Below are positions 7,122 to 14,014 of a stretch of DNA of 24,632 nucleotides, piece by piece. The notes beneath the pieces were generated by a model that had not been told where the DNA came from, did no database searches, and saw only the letters and a list, made by a program, of their open reading frames with translations. Source of the stretch: Desulfurellales bacterium (GTDB lineage Bacteria > Campylobacterota_A > Desulfurellia > Desulfurellales > Hippeaceae). Each line of letters starts with the position of its first letter. Position 1 is the stretch's first letter. The translations under genes were made by a program, and so were the position numbers. The DNA is taken from positions 1-24,632 of the forward strand of contig JAMOPP010000205.1 in NCBI GenBank assembly GCA_027064405.1, given 5' to 3'.

Positions 7122-8117
7122 ATGAGAAGAGCTAAAGTTTTGATGATGGCGGCACTATTTTTTCTTACGATTGTTTCTTTTGGTTATGCTAAAAGAACAT
7201 TTGTTACAATTGGTACAGGTGGTGTAACGGGGGTGTATTATCCTGCCGGCGGTGCTATATCTAAGATGGTTAACAAAAAGTACAAGGAGTATGGAATCAA
7301 AGCTACCGTTGAGTCGACAGGTGGTTCGGTTTATAACATTAACGCCGTATTGAGTGGAGACCTTGATTTCGGTATCTGTCAGTCAGACAGAGAGTATCAA
7401 GCATGGCACGGATTGGCTGAATGGAAGGGCAAGGGGGCACAAAAGAACTTAAGAAGTGTATTTGCTCTACATCCCGAATCTATAACACTTATTGCTTCTG
7501 TTGAGAGTGGCATAAAGAGTGTTGCCGACTTGAAAGGGAAAAGAGTCAATATAGGAAATCCCGGCTCAGGTCAGCTTCAGAACTCAAAAGATGTGTTAAA
7601 GGCTTTCGGTGTTTCATTAAAGGATATTTATCCTGAATATGTCAAAGCTGTTGAAGCACCCGGACTTTTACAGGATGGAAGAATTGATGCATTTTTCTTT
7701 ACAGTCGGGCATCCAAACGGAACTATCAAAGAGGCAACAAGCGGAAGGGTTAAGGTTAGAATAGTTCCTATTTCAGGTCCTGCTGTTGACAAACTCATAA
7801 AAACACATCCTTACTATGCAAAATCTAAAATCTTAAAGAAATTCTATCCTATGGCAGCAAACAAAACCGATACCTACACGATTGGTGTAAAAGCACTACT
7901 TGTTACAAGAAAACAGGAATCTGCAAAGACTGTTTACGCTATAACAAAAGAGGTATTTGAGAATCTTGATACATTTAGAAAACTTCATCCTGCATTTGAG
8001 ATTTTAACGAAACAGAATATGCTTGAAGGTTTAACGGCTCCTATACACAAAGGTGCATTAAAATATTACAAGGAGTCGGGCTTGATTAAATATATACCTA
8101 AAAATTTAATCAAATAA
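7122..8117 (+). CDS. TAXI-type TRAP transporter solute-binding protein
   Basis: This 331-residue periplasmic protein captures a substrate for the sodium- or proton-driven TRAP permease encoded next to it. Residues 1-23 (MRRAKVLMMAALFFLTIVSFGYA) are a signal peptide, probably cut before KRTFVTIGTG. The mature start TIGTGGVTGVYYPAGGAI is the hallmark of the TAXI family, and ESTGGSVYNI plus GDLDFGICQSD are the usual following motifs. The length is normal. AGGAGG sits nine bases before the ATG. Published TAXI systems carry dicarboxylates, glutamate or related organic acids. The substrate here cannot be read from sequence. Confidence 0.95.
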   Translation: MRRAKVLMMAALFFLTIVSFGYAKRTFVTIGTGGVTGVYYPAGGAISKMVNKKYKEYGIKATVESTGGSVYNINAVLSGDLDFGICQSDREYQAWHGLAEWKGKGAQKNLRSVFALHPESITLIASVESGIKSVADLKGKRVNIGNPGSGQLQNSKDVLKAFGVSLKDIYPEYVKAVEAPGLLQDGRIDAFFFTVGHPNGTIKEATSGRVKVRIVPISGPAVDKLIKTHPYYAKSKILKKFYPMAANKTDTYTIGVKALLVTRKQESAKTVYAITKEVFENLDTFRKLHPAFEILTKQNMLEGLTAPIHKGALKYYKESGLIKYIPKNLIK

Positions 8118-8155
8118 CCTGTCGGATGGTATAACTTTTATAGGGCGGCATTATT

Positions 8156-10258
8156 ATGTCGTCTTTTTTTTTAAACGAAAGAGAAAGAAGGGCTTTCTAT
8201 ATGAAAAAAGACAGACAGAAGGAACTTGAAGAGCTACTAAGGGAGGATACGGGAGATTTAAGAATACCCAATAAGTTTGAAAAATCGCTTATAACTACTA
8301 TTGCCGTCTCCTGGGCTCTTTTTCAGTTGGCTATTGCAAGTTTTTGGACGCTTGACAGTACATACTCGAGGTCTATACATCTTGCCTTTGCCGTTGCTCT
8401 GGTTTTTCTAAGTGTTCCTTTTTTTAAAAAACATCAAATTAAATTTTTACCTTTTTTGTCTCAAAGGAGAGGTATACCCGTTAATGATTACATATTTGCA
8501 ATAATAGGGGTTATGGCGTCTTTGTATATAACCGTAAATTGGGATAATATTGCCATGAGAATGGGTTCTCCCAGTATGCTGGATAAAGTTTTCGGGTTAC
8601 TTGTTGTGTTGACTGTGCTCGAGGCAACAAGAAGAGCCGTGGGACCGGCACTGCCTATAGTCGGATTACTCTTTACACTGTATGGTTTTTTCGGACCGTA
8701 CCTTCCTGACTTAATGGCTTATAAGGGTGTAACCCTTGATAAATATGTCAGTCAGCTTTCACTTTCCACAGAAGGAATTTTCGGCATACCCTTGAGGGTT
8801 TCTACAAACATTGTTTATCTGTTTGTGCTTCTTGGGGCTATGCTTGATAAGGCGGGTGCAGGTAAATTTTTTATAGATTTGGCGTTGTCAGGTCTTGGAA
8901 AATACAAAGGCGGTCCTGCAAAATCCGCTGTTATAGCAAGTGGATTAACCGGACTTGTTTCCGGCTCTTCTGTTGCCAATGTTGTGACAACAGGAACATT
9001 TACAATACCACTTATGAAAAAAACAGGTTATCCTGCTAAAAAAGCAGCGGCTACAGAGGTTGCAGCAAGTATTAACGGTCAGCTTATGCCTCCTATTATG
9101 GGAGCAGCGGCATTTATTATTGCAGAATATGTGAATGTCCCGTATATTGCTGTTGTCAAGGCTGCATTTATACCTGCAATGGTTGCCTACATTGCTCTGT
9201 TTTTTGTTACTCATCTTGAAGCAAGCAAACTTGGAATGAAGGGTTTGTCTAAAGAAGATATTCCTAATGCCAAAAAGGTTTTTATGGACGGTATTCATTA
9301 TATGGTGCCTATAACTTGGCTTGTTATTGAGCTTATGGTGCTTAGACACTCTCCTGCTATGGCAGCTTTTAGAACTATTATACTGTTGATTTTTACCGTA
9401 TTTTATCAAGAAATAATGAAGATGAAAAAAAACGGAGCCACTTTGGTAGAAGCCTTAAAGTCTACGCTTCATATAACTGTAGAGGCATTTGTTTCCGGCT
9501 CTAAGAATATGGTTGTTGTTGCACTTGCTTGTGCTTCAGCCGGTATAGTTGTAGGACTCGTTGCAACAGGTATCGGTAGTATGATAACGGAACTTGTAGG
9601 TGTTCTTTCTGGAGGTAATATATATCTTCTTTTAATTATTACAGCGATAGCAAGCCTATTACTTGGAATGGGACTTCCAACAACGGCTAACTACATAGTT
9701 ATGGCTTCTTTAACGGCGCCGGTCATAGTTACAATTGCTCACGCACAGGGATTTTTTGTTCCTTTAATGGCAGCTCATCTGTTCTGTTTCTATTTTGGTA
9801 TTATAGCGGATGATACGCCGCCTGTAGGTCTGGCTGCTTATGCAGCTGCGGCACTTGCCGATACAGATCCTATACCTACGGCTGTTCAAGGTTTTATATA
9901 TGATATGAGAACGGCGATTTTGCCCTTTATGTTTGTGTTTAATCCTGACCTTATACTGTATAAAATTAATAGCTGGCCACTGATTATTTTAATTTTTGTT
10001 ATGGCTATTCTCGGCTCTTTTGCCTTTGCAAGTGCCTTGCAGGGGTGGCTTATAACTAAGAATAAGTGGTATGAAATTCCCGTATTACTTACCATTACTT
10101 GGATATTATTTAATCCTGCAGGATTGCTTGATGTATTGCATCTTCCTATGGAATTTAAATATTATGTATATCTTGTAGGTATTGGTTTGTTTGGATTAGT
10201 TTACTTAGAACAAAAATACAGGTCTAAATTAAACAGTGCAAAAACTGCTGCTACATAA
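8156..10258 (+). CDS. fused TRAP transporter permease (DctQ-DctM type, TAXI class)
   Basis: This 700-residue integral membrane protein joins the small and large TRAP membrane subunits in one chain, as is usual for TAXI systems. About the first 50 residues are charged and cytoplasmic, then many hydrophobic segments follow to the C-terminus. Recognisable DctM-type stretches include GLTGLVSGSSVANVVTTGTF, AAATEVAASINGQLMPPIMG and LLLGMGLPTTANYIVMA, followed by the second-repeat motif ADDTPPVGLAAYAAAALA. The ATG at 8156 has AGGGCGG upstream (8142-8148). An internal ATG at 8201 is possible but lacks a better site. It starts 38 bp after the binding-protein gene on the same transcript. Confidence 0.95.
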   Translation: MSSFFLNERERRAFYMKKDRQKELEELLREDTGDLRIPNKFEKSLITTIAVSWALFQLAIASFWTLDSTYSRSIHLAFAVALVFLSVPFFKKHQIKFLPFLSQRRGIPVNDYIFAIIGVMASLYITVNWDNIAMRMGSPSMLDKVFGLLVVLTVLEATRRAVGPALPIVGLLFTLYGFFGPYLPDLMAYKGVTLDKYVSQLSLSTEGIFGIPLRVSTNIVYLFVLLGAMLDKAGAGKFFIDLALSGLGKYKGGPAKSAVIASGLTGLVSGSSVANVVTTGTFTIPLMKKTGYPAKKAAATEVAASINGQLMPPIMGAAAFIIAEYVNVPYIAVVKAAFIPAMVAYIALFFVTHLEASKLGMKGLSKEDIPNAKKVFMDGIHYMVPITWLVIELMVLRHSPAMAAFRTIILLIFTVFYQEIMKMKKNGATLVEALKSTLHITVEAFVSGSKNMVVVALACASAGIVVGLVATGIGSMITELVGVLSGGNIYLLLIITAIASLLLGMGLPTTANYIVMASLTAPVIVTIAHAQGFFVPLMAAHLFCFYFGIIADDTPPVGLAAYAAAALADTDPIPTAVQGFIYDMRTAILPFMFVFNPDLILYKINSWPLIILIFVMAILGSFAFASALQGWLITKNKWYEIPVLLTITWILFNPAGLLDVLHLPMEFKYYVYLVGIGLFGLVYLEQKYRSKLNSAKTAAT

Positions 10259-10268
10259 ACAGCAAAAT

Positions 10269-10296
10269 GGCTGTAAATATAAACATATTTACAGCC
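10269..10296. terminator. bidirectional terminator between the TRAP operon and uspA
   Basis: GGCTGTAAATAT (10269-10280) pairs perfectly with ATATTTACAGCC (10285-10296) around an AAAC loop, giving a 12-bp stem. T-rich bases follow on both strands, though neither run is long. It lies between two convergent genes. Confidence 0.75.
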
Positions 10297-10303
10297 TTAT
10301 AAT

Positions 10304-10741
10304 CTACTTTAATCTTGTAATTAATGTGCTTATTGGTGACCTTCTTGCTAACTTAGCGGTTGTGCTGCCGTAGAAGAATGTCGTTACATTTGATTTTCCA
10401 TGAGAACCAAGTACAAGGAGATCGTAGTTGCCACTTTTAACCTCTTTAAGCCCCTCTTCGCAGGGTATGCCTCTTCTATGAATAGGTGCGTAATTCACGC
10501 CTTTTAGGCAGGGTATTGTATCCGGTAGTGAAGCCAACTCTTTTTCTATGGCTTTATCCATTTTATTCTTTATCTTCTCATAATCTTCATCATCCAAAAG
10601 AATTGTGAATCCGCTCTCAATATGAGCAACATGCATAATATATAGGTTGCAATTAAATTTTGCTGTGATTTCGCAGGCAACCTCTATGGCGTGATTGGAA
10701 TGTTGAGAAAAATCCGTCATAACTAAAATATTTTTATACAT
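10304..10741 (-). CDS. UspA-family universal stress protein
   Basis: This 145-residue protein has the single UspA domain, a nucleotide-binding alpha/beta fold. It opens MYKNILVMTDFSQHSNHAI and ends with LVLGSHGKSNVTTFFYGSTT, matching the ATP-binding pattern G-x2-G-x9-G-S/T, so it probably binds ATP and not merely the fold. AAGGAGAGG precedes the ATG. It is convergent with the TRAP operon and shares a terminator with it. UspA proteins encoded beside TRAP transporters are known to modulate uptake (the Halomonas TeaD case), so a functional link is plausible but not shown here. Confidence 0.92.
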   Translation of the reverse strand: MYKNILVMTDFSQHSNHAIEVACEITAKFNCNLYIMHVAHIESGFTILLDDEDYEKIKNKMDKAIEKELASLPDTIPCLKGVNYAPIHRRGIPCEEGLKEVKSGNYDLLVLGSHGKSNVTTFFYGSTTAKLARRSPISTLITRLK

Positions 10742-10803
10742 AACCTCTCCTTAACAAAACTTAATATTTGTAAAAATTTCAACCAATTAAATCCATACCG
10801 CTC

Positions 10804-10831
10804 ATACTAACTCTAAAAGTGCAAAAATCAA
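10804..10831 (-). promoter_or_regulatory. putative uspA promoter
   Basis: On the minus strand TTGATT (10826-10831), 16 bases, TAGTAT (10804-10809), about 63 bp upstream of the gene. Its -35 lies in the U-rich tail of the hairpin described at 10832-10939. Confidence 0.4.
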
Positions 10832-10939
10832 GAAAAAAAGAAAGTTCTGCGAAAAAGGTTATAGGTAAGAGATAATCTTTCTCGCAGAGCAGAAAAGGCG
10901 GGATGTAAGACAAAGTTTTGATTGCCATAATCTTACATT
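10832..10939 (-). ncRNA. candidate small RNA between uspA and perR
   Basis: Read on the minus strand this interval would fold into two hairpins. The first is ATGTAAGA (10938-10931) with TCTTACAT (10910-10903). The second is a 12-bp stem, TCTGCGAGAAAG (10888-10877) with CTTTTTCGCAGA (10857-10846), followed within two bases by a U-rich tail. The one imperfect pair in the second stem is a G-U on the minus strand but A-C on the plus strand, which supports minus-strand sense. Promoter elements upstream are TTGACA at 10968-10963 with TATTTT 16 bases on, or TATGAT at 10951-10946. The alternative is that this is a long uspA leader with an attenuator. Confidence 0.4.
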
Positions 10940-10943
10940 TAAA

Positions 10944-10960
10944 ATATCATAAAATATTAT
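10944..10960. promoter_or_regulatory. operator-like motif, distal copy
   Basis: The string ATATCATAAAAT (10944-10955) is repeated exactly inverted at 10998-11009, and ATAAAATATTAT (10949-10960) is repeated directly at 11016-11027. The A/T dyad character resembles Fur/PerR boxes. This copy overlaps the promoter elements of the putative minus-strand RNA. Confidence 0.45.
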
Positions 10961-10984
10961 TTTGTCAATAAAAAAAAATATTAC

Positions 10985-11012
10985 TTGATATTAAAAAATT
11001 TTATGATATAAA
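10985..11012 (+). promoter_or_regulatory. putative perR promoter
   Basis: TTGATA (10985-10990), 16 bases, TATAAA (11007-11012). The predicted start is near 11019, about 20 bases before the ATG at 11038. Operator-like repeats overlap the -10 and the start point, as expected for autoregulation. Confidence 0.5.
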
Positions 11013-11027
11013 TAGATAAAATATTAT
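10998..11027. promoter_or_regulatory. operator-like motifs over the perR start
   Basis: ATTTTATGATAT (10998-11009) is the inverted copy of 10944-10955, and ATAAAATATTAT (11016-11027) is the direct copy of 10949-10960. Together they cover the perR -10 and transcription start. Confidence 0.45.
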
Positions 11028-11037
11028 GGAGGGGAGT

Positions 11038-11466
11038 ATGGAGAAGGTAAAAAAACTTTTAGAGAATACAGCGTTGAAAGCTACACCGCAGAGATTGTCT
11101 ATTTTAAAAGAGATAATAAAATCCGGGCATATAGATTTGGATAGTATATATAAAAATTTATCTAAATCTTTCCCGTCAATGTCACTTGCTACTGTATATA
11201 AGAATATACATACGCTTAAAAAGCATCATTTAATAAAAGAATTGAGCATTGAGAATGAAAAGAGTAAATATGAAATAGCTGCTCAAAAAGAGCATTCCCA
11301 TTTTGTATGCACGCAATGCGGAAGTGTTATTGATGTGGAGGTGGATAAAAAAGATCTGCTTGCCCAAGTTGAGAATAATGCCAATAATTTCGATGTTCAA
11401 AGTTGCGACGTTTATTTTTATGGAGTTTGCGAAAAATGTAAAAATTCTGCAAAGAGAAGTAACTAA
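11038..11466 (+). CDS. perR: Fur-family repressor, PerR-like
   Basis: From ATG 11038 the protein has 142 residues. An ATG at 11026 is in frame, but GGAGG (11028-11032) lies after it and would serve 11038. The N-terminal winged helix ends in SLATVYKNIHTL. The C-terminal half has HSHFVCTQCGSVID and GVCEKC: two CxxC pairs (Cys91/94 and Cys131/134) for structural zinc. Candidate regulatory-metal ligands are His31, Glu79, His86, His88 and Asp99. Asp at position 99, where Fur has Glu, favours a peroxide-sensing PerR over an iron-sensing Fur. Glu79 replaces the usual Asp. Operator-like repeats in front suggest autorepression. The assignment to PerR is an inference from one residue position and context. 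Confidence 0.85.
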   Translation: MEKVKKLLENTALKATPQRLSILKEIIKSGHIDLDSIYKNLSKSFPSMSLATVYKNIHTLKKHHLIKELSIENEKSKYEIAAQKEHSHFVCTQCGSVIDVEVDKKDLLAQVENNANNFDVQSCDVYFYGVCEKCKNSAKRSN

Positions 11467-11502
11467 AATTTTTTTAAGCATTCACATTCGTTTTAGTAGC
11501 TT

Positions 11503-11540
11503 GCTAAGAGATTGTGTATTGTTGTAGCTGTCTCTTTAGC
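11503..11540 (+). terminator. hairpin after perR
   Basis: GCTAAGAGA (11503-11511) pairs with TCTCTTTAGC (11531-11540) with one bulged T and a 19-base loop. The following T-run is delayed to about 15 bases on, so it is either a weak perR terminator or a leader structure for the next gene. Confidence 0.35.
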
Positions 11541-11575
11541 GGTAAAGTTAAAGATTTTTGTTATGCCGTATAATA

Positions 11576-11604
11576 TTGCTTTAGCTGCGTTTTTATATTA
11601 TAAC
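11576..11604 (+). promoter_or_regulatory. putative mscS-type gene promoter
   Basis: TTGCTT (11576-11581), 17 bases, TATAAC (11599-11604), ending seven bases before the ATG. A separate TATAAT lies at 11569-11574 without a clear -35. If the first choice is right the message has no leader. Confidence 0.35.
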
Positions 11605-11611
11605 TTGAACA

Positions 11612-13405
11612 ATGATTAAAAAAGTTCTTTTTGTCGTTATATTTTTTCTATTTTCCAGTTCCTGTTTTTCCTCTGCCGTAGACGAATCTCTTTATGCAGG
11701 GAATAATAATCAATTAATATCAAGATATGAAAGTCTTCTAAATAAACTCAATACATCTAACAATAACGAATACAGTACGCAAAAAACCATTCTTTATGCG
11801 CTTATAAATGTACTAAAATATTCGCACGGCAAAACAACATTTGGCATAGATAAAATTAAGGTCAAAAATCAGTCCGATTATATATTGCTTCTTAAAAAAA
11901 TTGCTCAACTTCAACTAAAGTATAAGGGTATAGATTACAAAATTAAACAGATAGAAAAGAAACTTAAAATTTTGCATAATACTATATTGTCAACTGACAA
12001 CAGTTCAGTGGATATTATGACATATCAGTTACAGTATGCTTTTTATAAGATTACCCTCAAGAGGCTGAATAAAGATAAGAAGGCATATGAGAACAATTTT
12101 TCAAATTGGTATAATCGTTTATATAAAACTTTTTTAAGCGTTAAATTTAATAGTAAAATACCGCAAGCTAAGATAAAAAAAGATATAAATAAGTATAATA
12201 TACTTGATAATGAAATAGAAAAATTAAATATAGAAAAAGACAGACTATCACTCTTAAATAGAGCCGACTCTCTTTCTGTAACTGTGGATAAGCTTCAGAG
12301 AGCGCTTAAGTTAAGGGATTTATATGTTCTTAATATTATCGATAACTATATACTTATAGATCTCTACTGCCTTCAGCACTCTAAGGATTTGGCAAAGGTA
12401 AACAGCAGTAAAGCGGAATGGATTAGTAAACTGACCATAAAGGATAATATTCTTCTATCCGAGCAGGAAAATGATTTACTATATTATCTGACAAAGAAAA
12501 AAATAGGTATGGTTGGGGCGTTAATAAAAGATATAGAGAATGGTGGTGCTCATATGTTCTCCGTTGTTTGGCACTTTATGCAAAAACCACTAATTACGAT
12601 AGGAAGTGATAAGGTCAGTATATTAAGCGTAGTATTGGCTTTATTGGTTTTTGTTTTGGGAATGTATGCAGGAGTTCTTTACAAAAAACATATCAAAGAG
12701 GCTAAGTTCAGCAAAAATATAACACTCTCTACAAAAACGATTCTCGGTAATGTGGGATATTATGTAATTATTTTAATAACCTTCTTTATAAGCTTAAAAA
12801 TTATAGGAATAAACCTATCTTCTTTGGCGGTTATCCTTGGTGCATTGTCGGTAGGTATTGGTTTTGGACTTCAAAATATGGTTTCAAACTTTATGTCCGG
12901 TATTATTCTAATGCTTGAAAATAGTATCAGAATAGGTGACTACATAGAAATATCGGACAATTTAAAAGGTGTGGTTAAAGACATCCAAATGCGATCAACA
13001 ACAGTGCTAACAAACGACAATATAGAGGTAGTTATCCCAAATCAGACACTTTTTCAAAACAATGTCATAAACTGGACACTTACAGAAAAAATGAGGCGAT
13101 TCAAAATTCCTTTTGGTGTGGCGTATGGAACAGATGTTGAAAAAGTTGAGAAAATTATTTTATCTGCACTGGAAAAAAGTGAGATAGATTATGTAAGACA
13201 TATATCAGATAGAGCCCCTGAAATAAGAATGGTGGCTATGAACTCAAGCAGTGTGGATTTCAACCTTGATGTATGGGTTAGAGGAGATTGGGTTATTCGT
13301 CCGAGAAAAACCGAATCGGAATTTTTAATTTTGATATACAATACGCTCTACGAGCACAACATATCGATACCTTTTCCTCAGCTTGATGTGCATATTATAA
13401 AATAG
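11612..13405 (+). CDS. MscS-family mechanosensitive channel with a long periplasmic domain
   Basis: This 597-residue protein starts with a signal peptide (residues 1 to about 22, cleavage near CFSSA-VDES), followed by about 290 Lys-rich residues that look helical and partly coiled-coil. Three membrane helices follow at about 338-360, 375-398 and 400-420. The third merges into the MscS pore and beta-domain signature GFGLQNMVSNFMSGIILMLE, then NSIRIGDYIEI and VVIPNQTLFQNNVINWT. This layout matches the large MscS relatives (MscK/YbdG/YnaI group) that release solutes on osmotic downshock. No ribosome site is visible before the ATG. It ends 15 bp from the convergent rsmG end with no strong hairpin between. 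Confidence 0.93.
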   Translation: MIKKVLFVVIFFLFSSSCFSSAVDESLYAGNNNQLISRYESLLNKLNTSNNNEYSTQKTILYALINVLKYSHGKTTFGIDKIKVKNQSDYILLLKKIAQLQLKYKGIDYKIKQIEKKLKILHNTILSTDNSSVDIMTYQLQYAFYKITLKRLNKDKKAYENNFSNWYNRLYKTFLSVKFNSKIPQAKIKKDINKYNILDNEIEKLNIEKDRLSLLNRADSLSVTVDKLQRALKLRDLYVLNIIDNYILIDLYCLQHSKDLAKVNSSKAEWISKLTIKDNILLSEQENDLLYYLTKKKIGMVGALIKDIENGGAHMFSVVWHFMQKPLITIGSDKVSILSVVLALLVFVLGMYAGVLYKKHIKEAKFSKNITLSTKTILGNVGYYVIILITFFISLKIIGINLSSLAVILGALSVGIGFGLQNMVSNFMSGIILMLENSIRIGDYIEISDNLKGVVKDIQMRSTTVLTNDNIEVVIPNQTLFQNNVINWTLTEKMRRFKIPFGVAYGTDVEKVEKIILSALEKSEIDYVRHISDRAPEIRMVAMNSSSVDFNLDVWVRGDWVIRPRKTESEFLILIYNTLYEHNISIPFPQLDVHIIK

Positions 13406-13420
13406 ATATAAGGCTTATTT

Positions 13421-14014
13421 TTATAATTTATATTTTTTTACGGCTATGCCATACATACTAAGGGTTTCTTTAAGCTCCAACGGCAAGGTAATGGAATAGG
13501 ATGTGAAATGGATAAGCCACTTAGCACCTATCGTGTTTTTTAAGATTTTAACAATATTAGAATTTATATTAACACCTCTTACGGTAACTGCATCAATCTT
13601 CTTTTTATCAAAATCATTTTGATTAAGATTGTCTATCTTTCTGTTTATGATTTTGCATTTTATGTTTAGCTTTGTGCATACAAAATTCAAAAAGGCTGTT
13701 TTTTTTACATTGGCATCAATCATAGTTATATCTATATTCTTATCGTATATTTTTATTGGTATTGCAGGAAATCCTGAACCGGAACCCAAATCGACTATTC
13801 TATGTATTGAACCTGAATGCGTAAGCTGAAAAAATAGCATAGACGGAGCAAAAAGTTTTTCTGCTATATTTTCTTCTTTTTTTGAGATTATATTAATCTT
13901 ACTATTCCATTTAATGAGTATATTGAAATAATCTAAAAATTGTTCCGTGTTGTCTGTTTTGAGATTGGATTTCAATAGTATATTGTTAATTTGCGATTTT
14001 AAATCTTTTGTCAC
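13421..14014 (-). CDS. rsmG: 16S rRNA m7G527 methyltransferase RsmG
   Basis: This 197-residue SAM-dependent methyltransferase modifies G527 of 16S rRNA. Visible motifs are WNSKINIIS in the N-terminal helix region, DLGSGSGFPAIPI for SAM binding, and MIDANVKKTAFL. The usual SRA motif later in the fold reads VTVRGVN here, which is divergent. The start is GTG at 14014, 29 bases inside the mnmG end, with only a weak AAGA upstream; no in-frame ATG lies near. It is the last gene of the rpmH operon. In many genomes parA and parB follow, but here a convergent channel gene does. Confidence 0.93.
   Translation of the reverse strand: MTKDLKSQINNILLKSNLKTDNTEQFLDYFNILIKWNSKINIISKKEENIAEKLFAPSMLFFQLTHSGSIHRIVDLGSGSGFPAIPIKIYDKNIDITMIDANVKKTAFLNFVCTKLNIKCKIINRKIDNLNQNDFDKKKIDAVTVRGVNINSNIVKILKNTIGAKWLIHFTSYSITLPLELKETLSMYGIAVKKYKL

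Noticed and set aside
8945..9409. Minus-strand frame opposite the TRAP permease
   Set aside because: His/Cys/Asn-rich composition typical of the reverse complement of a membrane-protein gene; no start signal and no family resemblance.
11230..11527. Frames overlapping perR on both strands
   Set aside because: They overlap a clear Fur-family gene in other frames and lack ribosome sites.
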